Shown here one piece after another: positions 63,015 through 64,000 of a stretch of 64,000 nt of DNA; position 1 is the stretch's first letter, and each line of letters opens with the position of its first letter. The notes under the pieces were generated by a model. It searched no databases. It was given only the letters and a program-made list of their open reading frames with translations, and was not told the origin of the DNA. The translations under genes and the position numbers were made by a program. Location of the stretch: contig JBAOKB010000126.1 of assembly GCA_037044905.1 (NCBI GenBank), positions 434,001 through 498,000 of the forward strand, in the 5' to 3' direction. Source of the DNA: Hortaea werneckii. Its lineage: Eukaryota > Ascomycota > Dothideomycetes > Mycosphaerellales > Teratosphaeriaceae.

Positions 63015-63921
63015 CTATAGTCTAGATCTCTCATCTTTTAGCTGTAGCCCCGTCAGTCTCTCCAGCTCATCCACAGCCTTATCTGCTCTTCCCAGCTGCA
63101 CCTTGATCGTCCCCATACCTAGCCTGCGCGCGGTCCGCAGATTAGAGCCAATATCATCCAGAAACGTAATGTCTTCCGGTCGGATACCAACGCCGCCGTG
63201 CTTGGTCTTCACATACTCATGCACCCTCGTAATAGCGTACCGATAGATATCCTCATCGGGCTTCCGCATACCGACATGAGCGCTAGACACGAAAACATCG
63301 AATAACGATTTCAGCTCTTTGTTCTGCCGCCCATCGGGAGTCTTCTCATCGTTGAAAGGATGGCCCGGAGGGAAGATAGAAGTATTGCTCAAGGCAGCGA
63401 TGATGAGCTTCCCATCACTCTGGTCGGCAGCTTGTCTCAAACGCTTGAGAGCAGGATACATATGGGGATCCGGCTGCCTTGCGATCCGCATCATTTCCCA
63501 GTATAGCCACTCGGCGTCAATGTCTGGGACGGGGGGGACCTGGTATGCTGCTTCTTCTGCGGCGTCACTGAGTTTCTCCTTCCGCTTCGATGCTAGGTAC
63601 TTTGCATAGTATGTACGCCATCTCTTCTCATCTTGAAGGTCTCCTTTGAATTCGCGGAAGAAGTCTGCGTCGAGGAGGATATCTCCGCGCTCAATCTTTT
63701 GCCATGCACCGCTCGGATTGGTTGCGGATATCGAGTAGTTGACCCATCCTGGGGGTATGCCTTTGCTCTTCTCGTAGTCGAGGATTGCTTGGAACGGCGA
63801 GACCACCTGGATGCAGGATTAGAAAGGCGATTTGTGTTTGTAGCATAGAAGAATGACATACGCAGACACCGCCAATGTCAAATAGCAACACCTTGGGCCG
63901 ACCAGGATTTGATTGAGGCAT
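63015..63921 (-). CDS. HAD-like hydrolase, epoxide-hydrolase-phosphatase-like subfamily
   Basis: Two exons: 63921-63862 (MPQSNPGRPKVLLFDIGGVC) and 63806-63015, with a 55-nt intron (GTATGT...ATCCAG), giving 283 residues. An in-frame ATG at 63981 would add 20 residues, but its GTATGC context might instead be a splice donor from an exon beyond the window. HAD motif I is FDIGGV, with the second Asp replaced by Gly as in the soluble-epoxide-hydrolase N-terminal / DxG group. Motif II is ALSNTS, motif III MRKPDEDIY and motif IV ITFLDDIGSNL. The cap region lies between motifs I and II (about 60-130, GWVNYSIS...WQKIERGDI). A phosphatase or dehalogenase-like reaction is possible; the DxG motif makes the nucleophile Asp retained but the acid/base Asp absent. 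Substrate unknown. Confidence 0.85.
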
Positions 63922-64000
63922 CTTCAAAGTAGTGCCAAAGAGAGTGTACGACTTATCCTTCTTCGTCCAGGCCAATGGCATACCTTATATCATCCTCCCT

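Noticed and set aside
1..64000. tRNA or rRNA genes
   Set aside because: By-eye scan for GTTCRANYC T-loops with matching acceptor stems gave no convincing cloverleaf; a covariance-model search would be decisive.

Overview
This 64 kb window is nuclear DNA of a filamentous ascomycete (Pezizomycotina). The evidence is short introns (about 50-80 nt) with GTRNGY donors and CTRAY-type branch sites, Pezizomycotina-type proteins (an NsdD-like GATA factor, a variant copper-fist factor, translin) and single-copy housekeeping genes in a non-operonic order. The proteins feel most like Dothideomycetes (Mycosphaerellales/Capnodiales), but that placement is impression, not proof.

Layout. 0.8-17.4 kb is gene-dense and cleanly readable: SSO1 syntaxin (-), a conserved unknown (-), KTI12 (+), BZZ1 (-), DBP5 (+), a copper-fist factor (-), EFM7/NNT1 methyltransferase (+) and SDH6/SDHAF1 (-). 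17.8-26 kb holds NUP192 (+), FYV10/GID9 (+) and a secreted protein (-). 27-33 kb holds two small hydrophilic LEA-like proteins (+), a candidate 41-residue spliced gene (-) and a large Ser/Thr-rich GPI-type wall protein (-). 34-46 kb holds a SAC7-type RhoGAP (-), TIM9 (+), translin (-), SSN3/CDK8 (-), an MFS sugar transporter (+) and a small membrane protein (+). After a 4.4 kb gene-poor stretch come an NsdD-like GATA factor (+), glutamate-cysteine ligase (+), an unknown (+), a KE4-type ZIP transporter (-), a low-complexity/RS-rich protein beside short repeats (-), and a HAD-like hydrolase (-) at the right edge.

The genes are a normal eukaryotic mixture: secretion and endocytosis (SSO1, BZZ1), mRNA export and nuclear pore (DBP5, NUP192), tRNA modification/Elongator (KTI12), mitochondrial biogenesis (SDH6, TIM9), Mediator kinase (SSN3), ubiquitin ligase (FYV10), redox (GCS1) and metal homeostasis (copper-fist, ZIP). 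I found no biosynthetic cluster, CRISPR array, rRNA, tRNA or intact transposon.

The most striking pattern is that from about 20.8 to 61 kb at least nine genes, including ones expected to be essential (TIM9, GCS1, NUP192), are interrupted by single-nucleotide frameshifts. Nearly every one is resolved by changing a short homopolymer by one base. The first 20 kb shows none. Residual assembly errors are the simplest explanation, and annotation by open reading frame alone would truncate or split these genes.
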